Origin: Nipponacmea schrenckii | Taxonomy: Eukaryota > Mollusca > Gastropoda > Lottiidae | DNA: 64,000 bases | NCBI GenBank assembly: GCA_030562195.1 | Contig: JAUJPP010000005.1 | Location: forward strand, 40,907,106 to 40,971,105 | Direction of reading: 5' to 3' | Part shown: positions 1 through 13,400 of the stretch, in pieces | Layout of the letters: each line of letters opens with the position of its first letter | How positions within the stretch are numbered: position 1 is the stretch's first letter | Position numbers and translations under genes: made by a program | The notes under the pieces: model-generated | The model's input: the letters and a program-made list of their open reading frames with translations, nothing else | Database searches by the model: none | What the model was told of the DNA's origin: nothing

Positions 1-1547
1 CCTGTAAAATATAGATTATTACACTCCTAATTAAACCAATAATACTTAGATAAATACAGCCTGTTCTCCCTGTAAAATATAGATTATTACACTCCTAATT
101 AAACCAATAATACTTAGATAAATACAGCCTGTTCTCCCTGTAAAATATAGATTATTACACTCCTAATTAAACCAATAATACTTAGATAAATACAGCCTGT
201 TCTCCCTGTAAAATATAGATTATTACACTCCTAATTAAACCAATAATACTTAGATAAATACAGCCTGTTCTCCCTGTAAAATATAGATTATTACACTCCT
301 AATTAAACCAATAATACTTAGATAAATACAGCCTGTTCTCCCTGTAAAATATAGATTATTACACTCCTAATTAAACCAATAATACTTAGATAAATACAGC
401 CTGTTCTCCCTGTAAAATATAGATTATTACACTCCTAATTAAACCAATAATACTTAGATAAATACAGCCTGTTCTCCCTGTAAAATATAGATTATTACAC
501 TCCTAATTAAACCAATAATACTTAGATAAATACAGCCTGTTCTCCCTGTAAAATATAGATTATTACACTCCTAATTAAACCAATAATACTTAGATAAATA
601 CAGCCTGTTCTCCCTGTAAAATATAGATTATTACACTCCTAATTAAACCAATAATACTTAGATAAATACAGCCTGTTCTCCCTGTAAAATATAGATTATT
701 ACACTCCTAATTAAACCAATAATACTTAGATAAATACAGCCTGTTCTCCCTGTAAAATATAGATTATTACACTCCTAATTAAACCAATAATACTTAGATA
801 AATACAGCCTGTTCTCCCTGTAAAATATAGATTATTACACTCCTAATTAAACCAATAATACTTAGATAAATACAGCCTGTTCTCCCTGTAAAATATAGAT
901 TATTACACTCCTAATTAAACCAATAATACTTAGATAAATACAGCCTGTTCTCCCTGTAAAATATAGATTATTACACTCCTAATTAAACCAATAATACTTA
1001 GATAAATACAGCCTGTTCTCCCTGTAAAATATAGATTATTACACTCCTAATTAAACCAATAATACTTAGATAAATACAGCCTGTTCTCCCTGTAAAATAT
1101 AGATTATTACACTCCTAATTAAACCAATAATACTTAGATAAATACAGCCTGTTCTCCCTGTAAAATATAGATTATTACACTCCTAATTAAACCAATAATA
1201 CTTAGATAAATACAGCCTGTTCTCCCTGTAAAATATAGATTATTACACTCCTAATTAAACCAATAATACTTAGATAAATACAGCCTGTTCTCCCTGTAAA
1301 ATATAGATTATTACACTCCTAATTAAACCAATAATACTTAGATAAATACAGCCTGTTCTCCCTGTAAAATATAGATTATTACACTCCTAATTAAACCAAT
1401 AATACTTAGATAAATACAGCCTGTTCTCCCTGTAAAATATAGATTATTACACTCCTAATTAAACCAATAATACTTAGATAAATACAGCCTGTTCTCCCTG
1501 TAAAATATAGATTATTACACTCCTAATTAAACCAATAATACTTAGAT
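1..1547. repeat. 68-bp tandem array, about 22.7 copies
   Basis: The unit begins CCTGTAAAATATAGATTATT and repeats every 68 bp from base 1 to about 1547. I saw no difference between copies; the line at 1021 equals the line at 1 exactly. The array continues off the left edge. It lies in or beyond the IFT122 intron after exon 25. Confidence 0.97.
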
Positions 1548-2346
1548 GAGTGGTCAATCAGTTGAACTAGTTCCCACGGGAACGCCCAACTGAATAGAAT
1601 CAAACCATGTGTTATTTATAGATACTTTATATACCGCGACTTTTCAGGATTGATTGCCCTTTGTTAAGTGAGGTGTACAGAGTTTGTCATTTTCTACTCA
1701 TTGCCCCAGCATCCTAGTGATCCTGATAGGACAAACCTAAGGGAGTATCCAACCCTTTCATACAATCAACTGGTATTTGGCCGAACTCTACAACTCCATC
1801 AAATAATACTTAGATTAGGAGTAAGTCTAGATTTTATAAGAGACTTATCGAGATCTCCTATACTAGTCAATACAACCGGCTGTTGACATGTTTAAAATAC
1901 TTCTCTCAGTAGTAAAAAGATGGGACTTGGGTTCAATATAACTCTGAGAATTTAAACGACCTTTCCTACACGTAACTTATACAATACTTACAAATTCTAA
2001 TAATTTTATCTAAACTTTGACAGGACAATATTATATATATGGTTTACTACACGAAAAATGATGTAAGAAAAACATGTGGAAGCCAAATTTTATTTTGAGA
2101 AGGTATACAGATAGCTTAATAATAGCTCTATAAGGTGGTCAAGACAATATTAAAGAAATAAACGTTGGTCTCATTAACATTATTGGTGTGTCAACAAAAT
2201 AAATCATGTGACAAACCGAACAAATGACAAGTGTAACTGGTTTATTGAAGGAAGTGAAAGTAGAAATGTATATTTAGAATACTGATAGATATAAAGTCTA
2301 TAAGGTGATATAATATAATATAAAGAAAACTATTTTGTCTAGTTAC
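1548..2346. other. IFT122 intron sequence, nothing recognised
   Basis: No IFT122 C-terminal exon is visible on the minus strand here, nor any other gene. A 72-codon plus-strand frame at 1668-1886 has no family resemblance and is probably chance. Confidence 0.6.
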
Positions 2347-4410
2347 CTCTTGATCTGGTATTTTCAGTCTGGATGTAAAAGGATCATCGTCCTCAGGTTC
2401 AAGGTCATCGCCTAGTCTCAATGTTTGTGTGTTGGCCATTTTATTCTCTGCCCAGTGTCCAGTGGGATCTTTATTCCGAGGTTTCCCTATAGACATGTCT
2501 AATATATGGATGGCCTCTTCATCACTTATACCATCTTCTATTACAAACTCTACTAGCGGCAGGACTTCTATAATACAATACAAGATAGGTTGTAAATAAA
2601 ATAATAATAATAATGTAAATGAAATGAATGGAGTTTTACATCCTACTCTTCTACACCTAATGGGTTAATGAAGACTGTGAACTAATAATGTAAATAAAAT
2701 GAATGGAGTTTTACATCCTACTCTTCTACACCTAATGGGCTAATGAAGACAGTGAACTAATAATGTAAATGAAATGAATGGAGTTTTACATCCTACTCTT
2801 CTGCACCTAATGGGCTAATGAAGACAGTGAACTAATAATGTAAATGAAATGAATGGAGTTTTACATCCTACTCTTCTGTAACTAATGGGCTAATAAGACA
2901 GGAACTTGTAAATGAAATGAATGGAGTTTTACATCCTACTCTTTGTATCTAATGGCTTATGAAGACAGTGTAACTATAAAGTCATGAATGAAATAAGGAG
3001 ATTTATAACATCCATCTTTGTATCATAATTGACAGCTAAGTAAGAAAAAGTTGAACTAACAGATTAACATGAAATAACATGGAGTTTTGAACATCCGTAA
3101 CCTGAGGTAATAACTTAATAGATTATAACAGACAGATGTAACTTTAAGAGTCATGGGAGAACATAAAGGTATAGATTTGATAGAAACAGATTGAGAAATA
3201 TGTACCTACCATAATTGACAGCAGAGTAAACAAAAGGTTGTAAACAGTTGACACACTGGGCACCTTTTTTATTTAACAGTGGGTTAGTGGTGGAACATCG
3301 GTAACACAGAGGTAATAAATCCTGTAATAAATAAACAGACGATGTTAACTGTCAGGTCAGTTGGTGGTTTCATGACAAGTCTACAGATGAGTCACTGGGA
3401 CCTGATTCACAAATGATTTTAACAATAGATACAATCAAGAAATACCAGCATGACCTGATTGGTTAATAAAAACTCAATTTATCAGCATGACTTGACCTAA
3501 ATATCCAGCATTGGAATACTATAATCATCCTAAGTTAAGTTTTTGTGAAACCGGCTCCTGAACACCTGAATAGACCAATTACAAACAGTCGTACCTCACT
3601 GTCTAAATATCCACCATGACTCAGTCTAAATATCCAGCATGACTCACGGTCTAAATATCCAGCATGACTCACGGTCTAAATATCCAGCATGACTCACGGT
3701 CTAAATATCCAGCATGACTCACGGTCTAAATATCCAGCATGACTCAGGTCTAAATATCCAGCATGACTCACGTCTAAATATCCAGCATGACTCACGGTCT
3801 AAATATCCAGCATGACTCACGGTCTAAATATCCAGCATGACTCACGGTCTAAATATCCAGCATGACTCACGGTCTAAATATCCAGCATGACTCATGGTCT
3901 AAATATCCAGCATGACTCACGGTCTAAATATCCAGCATGACTCACGGTCTAAATATCCAGCATGACTCATGGTCTAAATATCCAGCATGACTCACGGTCT
4001 AAATATCCAGCATGACAATCAAATTATACCTTTTGTCGTCACTTACAATTCTACAGCTAAATGCCTCTGTGGTTTTGAAACACTTTTATTTTTGAACCTA
4101 TGATTGTTTCAAATGCGCATTTTGTATGGAAGAAGTACCTGACATAATTTTCTTTATTCTACAGCCCATGATTGTCTCTGTGACTTCAATGGAGACTAAA
4201 ATATCCAAAAAAGAAAAAAAATACTCAAATTATTGTAAACTGACCTTCTCATCTTGAAATGGTTTAGCTTTAATTGTAATACTACCGAGATCCACAGCCT
4301 CTATAAACCTGGGAGGGATACGCAAGGACTGGAGTTTATCGTAGGCATGTCTCGCTAGTTTATACGCTCCTAGATTTTTACTCTGTTTAGCTAGCGTGTA
4401 GAACGTAGCT
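2347..4410 (-). CDS. IFT122: IFT122 exons 23-25: zinc-ribbon region
   Basis: Exons 4245-4410, 3210-3321 and 2347-2567. Exon 23 gives [22 protein letters not shown]; exon 24 gives [12 protein letters not shown] and CVNCLQPF, the two CxxC knuckles of a zinc ribbon; exon 25 ends after [15 protein letters not shown] with donor GTAACT at 2346. Reading past that donor stays open to about 2242, which is intron read-through, not coding. The remaining family C-terminus is not in the window. Confidence 0.92.
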
Positions 4411-7400
4411 CTGAAAAATAAAATAACATAATGAAATAAAATGAATGGAGTTTTACTTCCTACTCTTCTGTACCTAAGGGGCTAATGAAGATGGGCAATG
4501 TCATGGAGTATGCAATGAGGCTTATAATATTGTGTATGACAATAAGTTCAAAAAGTTTAATTTCCAATTCTGATGAATATTACCAAACATCCATGGTATT
4601 GAAGTACATTTTACAGTTGGATACTAGTTGAATAGTCATCCCCAAAAACACTGTTTAAAAAATTGGGTAAAAAATAAATGAATAGCCTTGATCTTACCCT
4701 TTAGAGATTCCGTGAGGAATGGTTTGATCGGAACCAATACAGTGGACTAAATATCGGGATATATGGAGTAGACCTTCAGGTAAAACTGAGGTAAACGGTT
4801 CTACCTGTAAATATAATAACACCAGTTACCAAGACATCATCCCGGGGATGTTAATTCTTCAAGACATCATTCCGGTGATGTTAATTCTTCAAGACATCAT
4901 TCCGGTGATGTTAATTCTTGAAGACATCATTCCGGTGATGTTAATTCTTCAAGACATCATTCCGGTGATGTTTATTCTTCTCCATTTTCTCAAATTATTT
5001 TACTTTATTAGATATATAACAAGATATACATGGATAACTTCAGAAATATATATATATTTATATAGTATAAAAACTGGAGTTAATGTAGATGATACAATGC
5101 CATAAAGACAATACAAAACAACCCTTGGGTGATATCACTATTCACGAGACAAACAAACATATAGATGATGTTTTTGCCATTCTACTATGTTCTCATCACC
5201 ATCTAACACTGAATAATATTCCCAGTTCTCTCTCACTTCTCTCACTTCTCTCTCACTTGTACATGCGCAGTCAACATTTATAAAGAAGGTTATAAACAAC
5301 CTGCCTTATTTGGAAATGATTGATTTTGAAATCCAAATTCAAAGAGATTTGCTGCTTGCTATAAGATCTAACATGTTAATAAAAGAGAAAACCTTACCAC
5401 ATGTCTATGTATAGTATGATACATATAATACATCTCAGCTTTCTTCTGATAATCATGGAATTTCTCCAACATTTCTACCTTCTTGTCTTTCTCATCTACA
5501 ATCACAATATAATATCTAAATATATATTTCATTTCATTAATATCAGGGAGCCGCAGTGGTTGGGTGAGTTAGATGCTTGGTAACTAGACTGAAGGTCCAG
5601 GGTTCAATCTCACCATAGGTTGAGATGAATTTTCAGATTTGTCAGTTTTCCCGTCAGTGATGCCGGTCGGAGGGACTGACATGGAAAGAGCATCTAGAAC
5701 AATAAACCGAGGCGCTGTGTGCTACAGGCTGTGTACATTTAAGATCCCTTGGCTGTTGGAAATTGCAAGAAGAGTAGGCTAATGCTGCTGTCCTGGCAAA
5801 ATTTCCCTCAAGGCACACTGCATGGCATTGCTCATTAGCCCAGAAAGTGCAGAAGTGTAGGACATAAAACTCCATTCATTTAATTTTTTAATCAAAATGT
5901 GATCTTTACCAAGAAAAATGGCTCAATTGAGACTCATGCCTGTTCGACAGGCAGATAGACAGACAGGTACAACTGTGATAAACATCTTTATATTGATGTT
6001 AGTAACAACTCAAAACAACACAACTCAAAACAACACAACTCAACACAACTCAAAACAACACAACTCAACACAACACAACTCAAAACACAACTCAAAACAA
6101 CACAACACAACACAACTCAAAACAACACAACTCAAAACACCACAACTCAAAACAACACAACTCAACACAACACAACTCAAAATAACAACTAACATTCCAA
6201 CTCACCTCTGGCTATATCCAAACATTGTATAGACAGTTTCCAGAAATAATATCCTGCATCATCAAACCTACTTTCTACTACAGCGTTATGTGTTAATTGT
6301 TCTAACACCTTCACAGCTTCAGCCTGCAACCCAGCTTTATGGAATGCTGAAATTAGAGATAAGTTGATTTAAAAGTAACAAGTTAACAAGATTTCAACTA
6401 TATTTAAAAGCGTAGAGGAGATAAAACAAGAAACACTAAGACATTATTATAGTATAACATACTTGTTTATAACAAAATTTAATATTAATAAGTATATATT
6501 TACAAGAAAGAACTGGCACAGGATCTAATTCATGTTCACAGCTTGTTAAATATAATTTAATGAATGGAGTTTTACATCCTTCTTTCCTGCATCTGATGGG
6601 CTAATGAAGACAGTATGCAATATGCCCTGTCATATTGGCCCTGTCATATATGCCCTGTCATCGATTGGTTAAAAATAATTCCTTTGGTAGAAAACTTTGC
6701 TGATTACAATGAAGAGTAAAAACATCAGAAAATAGTAAATACTTTAAACCTGGGTTAGATATAGTAAATAGTAAGACTGAAAATACAGCAACTATTGTAG
6801 GATTCTAGACTTTAAACCTGGGTTAGATAGTAAATAGTAAGACTGAAAATACAGCAACTATGTAGGATTCTAGACTTTAAACCTGGGTTAGATATAGTAA
6901 ATAGTAAGACTGAAAATACAGCAACTATGTAGGATTCTAGACTTTAAACCTGGGTTAGATATAGTAAATAGTAAGACTGAAAATACAGCAACTATTGTAG
7001 GATTCTAGACTTTAAACCTGGGTTAGATATAGTAAATAGTAAGACTGAAAATACAGCAACTATTGTAGGATTCTAGACTTTAAACCTGGGTTAGATATAG
7101 TAAATAGTAAGACTGAAAATACAGCAACTATTGTAGGATTCTAGACTTTAAACCTGGGTTAGATATAGTAAATAGTAAGACTGAAAATACAGCAACTATT
7201 GTAGGATTCTAGACTTTAAACCTGGGTTAGATATAGTAAATAGTAAGACTGAAAATACAGCAACTATTGTAGGATTCTAGACTTTAAACCTGGGTTAGAT
7301 ATAGTAAATAGTAAGACTGAAAATACAGCAACTATTGTAGGATTCTAGACTTTAAACCTGGGTTAGATATAGTAAATAGTAAGACTGAAAATACAGCAAC

Positions 7401-10400
7401 TATTGTAGGATTCTAGACTTTAAACCTGGGTTAGATATAGTAAATAGTAAGACTGAAAATACAGCAACTATTGTAGGATTCTAGACTTTAAACCTGGGTT
7501 AGATATAGTAAATAGTAAGACTGAAAATACAGCAACTATTGTAGGATTCTAGACTTTAAACCTGGGTTAGATATAGTAAATAGTAAGACTGAAAATACAG
7601 CAACTATTGTAGGATTCTAGACTTTAAACCTGGGTTAGATATAGTAAATAGTAAGACTGAAAATACAGCAACTATTGTAGGATTCTAGACTTTAAACCTG
7701 GGTTAGATATAGTAAATAGTAAGACTGAAAATACAGCAACTATTGTAGGATTCTAGACTTTAAACCTGGGTAAGATATAGTAAATAGTAAGACTGAAAAT
7801 ACAGCAACTATTGTAGGATTCTAGACTTTAAACCTGGGTTAGATATAGTAAATAGTAAGACTGAAAATACAGCAACTATTGTAGGATTCTAGACTTTAAA
7901 CCTGGGTTAGATATAGTAAATAGTAAAACTGAAAATACAGCAACTATTGTAGGATTCTAGACTTTAAACCTGGGTTAGATATAGTAAATAGTAAGACTGA
8001 AAATACAGCAACTATTGTAGGATTCTAGACTTTAAACCTGGGTTAGATATAGTAAATAGTAAGACTGAAAATACAGCAACTATTGTAGGATTCTAGACTT
8101 TAAACCTGGGTTAGATATAGTAAATAGTAAGACTGAAAATACAGCAACTATTGTAGGATTCTAGACTTTAAACCTGGGTTAGATATAGTAAATAGTAAGA
8201 CTGAAAATACAGCAACTATTGTAGGATTCTAGACTTTAAACCTGGGTTAGATATAGTAAATAGTAAGACTGAAAATACAGCAACTAGTGTAGGATTCTAG
8301 ACTTTAAACCTGGGTTAGATATAGTAAATAGTAAGACTGAAAATACAGCAACTATTGTAGGATTCTAGACTTTAAACCTGGGTTAGATATAGTTAATAGT
8401 AAGACTGAAAATACAACAACTATTGTAGGATTCTAGACTTTAAACCTGGGTTAGATATAGTAAATAGTAAGACTGAAAATACAGCAACTATTGTAGGATT
8501 CTAGACTTTAAACCTGGGTTAGATATAGTTAATAGTAAGACTGAAAATACAGCAACTATTGTAGGATTCTAGACTTTAAACCTGGGTTAGATATAGTAAA
8601 TAGTAAGACTGAAAATACAGCAACTATTGTAGGATTCTAGACTTTAAACCTGGGTTAGATATAGTTAATAGTAAGACTGAAAATACAGCAACTATTGTAG
8701 GATTCTAGACTTTAAACCTGGGTTAGATATAGTAAATAGTAAGACTGAAAATACAGCAACTATTGTAGGATTCTAGACTTTAAACCTGGGTTAGATATAG
8801 TAAATAGTAAGACTGAAAATACAACAACTATTGTAGGATTCTAGACTTTAAACCTGGGTTAGATATAAAACTAGAATTAGTCTCCACCAACCTTGTTGAG
8901 CTTCTTCAAATTGATCATTTTCAGCCAAGAACTGAGCGTAGGGAACGTAAACTGTTTCTTTAAATTCAGGATGTTTTTCTACGAGAGTAAACGCCTGTAT
9001 GTATCAAATAAAAATATAAACTAGTGTTGATAGAATATATAATAGGTCACAAGTAAAAAAACACAGGATTGTATATATTCTGAGAGAAATACTATGTCTT
9101 AGAATAAAAATTTAAACATTTTAAACTTGGTCAATAAGAGTATATATTCATCAGTAGATATACCTGCTGTCATAAATAACATAACAGAATCCTTATATAA
9201 TCAGATATTTCTAGTAAACTAAAAAAATGCAATTGATTATTGAAAACACTAAATAAATTGATTAAGAGTTTTTTCAGATATTACTAAGTATTGTGAGTTT
9301 TCTAGATTTTACAGGATTCTGTTACTTTATGACACCAGGTAAGTTTACTGATGAATATATACTCATATTGACCATTCTTGAGAACTTTAATTGTATATCC
9401 ATTCTAAAACACAGTATATCTTTAATAAAACAATGAAGTTTAAAAATGCAACAATACTAAAATATGTTTAAATCTAGCCAAGGTCACAAGTAGAGAATAT
9501 TATACTTCTTTCATTCTCTCTTAGAAATTTTTTAACAACTTACACAATCTTCATTTTTATTCATTCAATACCCTTCAAAAATTCAGATTAAAAGGGGGGA
9601 GGAAATAGTTTTTAAAGAGAGTCAGGGTTGGGTTCCTTATGATCAAATTTCGTAGAAATTATGACATTTTTTTCGTAAGCTTCTATGTTCTTTTTCTTAA
9701 CAGTTCCATGATATGTGGGCTTGACAAAAATCACTTTCTAACATCATTCTAGTCTTGTTGTTCTGAATTTACTTCATTGACTCTTTATATTTATATTTCT
9801 TATTTATTATAGGTATGTAAAATACTTTGTTTTTCTCGTTAGATGATTATTGATATATCAGAAGAAAATTAATTCTTATATTCTCAGCTATTTCAGTTAA
9901 AGAAATGATACTATCATAGATAATATTACATGACATCCATAATTAACGCATCTAATTATCCTAACCTTTAACTTGCACCTTGTTTTATCATAAATCTTTA
10001 CTTTGTGACCTAGGCCAGTGCTTTTATGAGACTATGTTCTCATCACCCTCTAACACCATCCAAGTGTTGTGCTTGTTATCTATATAGTAACATGATATGC
10101 CTAGATATCTTGACATGACTAAAACATTTAAAAAAAACAGAACTTACGTCATCCCAATGCTGGGCTTCTACTCTCATACAAATTAAAGATTTGATATCTC
10201 CCATCTTACTGTAAACCTCGGCAGCACTTCCGTAATCTCCCAGTCGAGCTAGATGATAGGCACATCTTCCTAACGCTTCTCGGTCAGCCTTGTTCAATCT
10301 TCTGGCTACATCTATCAACCTGTCAAATGTAGCGTGTTATTGTTTATAAGAAATATAGAAATAGGTATAGATAAAGAAGCACAAGATATATAGATATACT

Positions 10401-13400
10401 ATTTCTGATATTTATTAACTTGAACTGAAATTCTATGTCCATTCTAAGATACAGTATCACTTTAACTTACATATCAGTCCAACCATGTTCACCAATAATT
10501 TCTATGGCTTTTTTATTTTCACCAGCTGATAAATACATCTCAGCAGCAGCCTTGGGTTCATTACTACTTTTAGCCCAATCAGCTTGCTTCGTCATCAATA
10601 ATTTCTTATCTTGGGGATCTCCGGCTCCGATAAATTCCTGTAAATATTCACAATTATTTCATGACACGGAATGAATACATTTATCAAAAGCTTATTGTAT
10701 TGAATACTTCCTTTCTACCTTTATCTCTATTTATAATTCAACACTTTTAATAAATTCTCTGATTAAGATTGATAAAATAAGTTATTTCTTGTAATTATCA
10801 ATTATAATTAACATCCAATTAAACTCAATTAACAAATAAAGTTTTAATTACTAAACTTAATTTTGATTTCTAGATCACTGCTAATAACTACTATAGCACA
10901 GTGGTTAGAGTTTTGGTTCTAAACGCCATGACGTCATTTGTTTGGATACGTTGAAAATGTCGGATGTGAGTTCTAATCTTGATTGGCGTGTGAAAGTTCG
11001 ATGACTTAAGTAAGTCATCTTCATTCATAATTCCAGTCCATCCAACAGAAAGTGGGTACAGATAATCCAGAAATCAATGCCAAGAGGTTTAGCCAAGGAC
11101 CAGCTGTAGAAAGGATCCCTGTCACGGCGGACTTGTGAACCTAAGTTGTTATCCTTGTAAAATATAGTTGTTTGTTTGTTTCTTTCTTTCTTACAAGAGA
11201 AAAGAGTTCTGTACCTTGGCCAAGTCAAACATACGTAAATCAGTATACATGTTGAGAGCTCGTTGTTCTTGATTGGATTTTTTATAAAGTTTAGCCGCCT
11301 CCTGAAACTTTCCTTGATATGAATAAACATCAGCTAGAAATACCAGACTGTCATTTTCTCCTCTCTTCTTTCTTTCCTGTAATCAATATAAAATCTCGAA
11401 TTACGTCAAGTTTAACATGTTTTATTGTACCTTTTATATGGTCCTAAACAGATTCAAAACTAGATACACATGACTCATTAATATTCATATCTTATTGATT
11501 CACATGACTCATTAATATTCATATCTTATTGATTCACATGACTCATTAATATTCATATCTTATTGATTCACATGACTCATTAATATTCATATCTTATTGA
11601 TTCACATGACTCATTAATATTCATATCTTATTGATTCACATGGGTCATTAATATTCATATCTTATTGATTCACATGACTCATTAATATTCATATCTTATT
11701 GATTCACATGACTCATTAATATTCATATCTTATTGATTCACATGACTCATTAATATTCATATCTTATTGATTCACATGGGTCATTAATATTCATATCTTA
11801 TTGATTCACATGACTCATTAATATTCATATCTTATTGATTCACATGCTCATTAATATTCATATCTTATTGATTCACATGTCATTAATATTCATATCTTAT
11901 TGATTCACATGACTCATTAATATTCATATCTTATTGATTCACATGTCATTAATATTCATATCTTATTGATTCACATGACTCATTAATATTCATATCTTAT
12001 TGATTCACATGACTCATTAATATTCATATCTTATTGATTCACATGACTCATTAATATTCATATCTTATTGATTCACATGACTCATTAATATTCATATCTT
12101 ATTGATTCACATGACTCATTAATATTCATATCTTATTGATTCACATGACTCATTAATATTCATATCTTATTGATTCACATGACTCATTAATATTCATATC
12201 TTATTGATTCACATGACTCATTAATATTCATATCTTATTGATTCACATGACTCATTAATATTCATATCTTATTGATTCACATGACTCATTAATATTCATA
12301 TCTTATTGATTCACATGACTCATCTAAAATTCATATCTTATTGATTCACATGACTCATTAATATTCATATCTTATTGATTCACATCACTCATTAATATTC
12401 ATATCTTATTGATACACATGACTCATTAATATTCATATCTTATTGATTCACATGACTCATTAATATTCATATCTTATTGATTCACATGACTCATTAATAT
12501 TCATATCTTATTGATTCACATGACTCATTAATATTCATATCTTATTGATTCACATGACTCATCTATATTCATATCTTATTGATTCACATGACTCATAAAT
12601 ATTCATATCTTATTGATTCACATGACTCATTAATATTCATATCTTATTGATTCACATGACTCATTAATATTCATATCTTATTGATACACATGACTCATTA
12701 ATATTCATATCTTATTGATTCACATGACTCATTAATATTCATATCTTATTGATTCACATGACTCATTAATATTCATATCTTATTGATTCACATGACTCAT
12801 TAATATTCATATCTTATTGATTCACATGACTCATTAATATTCATATCTTATTGATTCACATGACTCATTAATATTCATATCTTATTGATTCACATGACTC
12901 ATTAATATTCAATCTTATTGATTCACATGACTCATTAATATTCATATCTTATTGATTCACATGACTCATTAATATTCATATCTTATTGATTCACATGACT
13001 CATCTATATTCATATCTTATTGATTCACATGACTCATAAATATTCATATCTTATTGATTCACATGACTCATTAATATTCATATCTTATTGATACACATGA
13101 CTCATTATTTTTCATATCTTATTGATACACATGACTCATTAATATTCATATCTTATTGATTCACATGTAAAACTTATTGATCACATGACTCATTAATATT
13201 CATATCTTATTGATTCACATGACTCATTAATATTCATATCTTATTGATACACATGACTCATTAATATTCATTGACCTATCAAGCAAAATACTTAACTCAT
13301 TGAGTCACTTCAATAAAACTAGACATCAAAATTATAAAAATATGACTACAAACCTCAATATTGTGAATAAGTTCCAGATATTTTAAATCTTTGATTCTAA

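Noticed and set aside
1..1547. Possible CRISPR array
   Set aside because: Units are directly adjacent with no unique spacers, and the genome is animal nuclear DNA.
1668..1886. 72-codon plus-strand frame
   Set aside because: No recognisable domain and no splice or neighbour support; likely chance.
2242..2346. Extension of IFT122 exon 25 past its donor
   Set aside because: The frame continues only as AT-rich hydrophobic read-through after a usable GTAACT donor, and family proteins do not continue this way.
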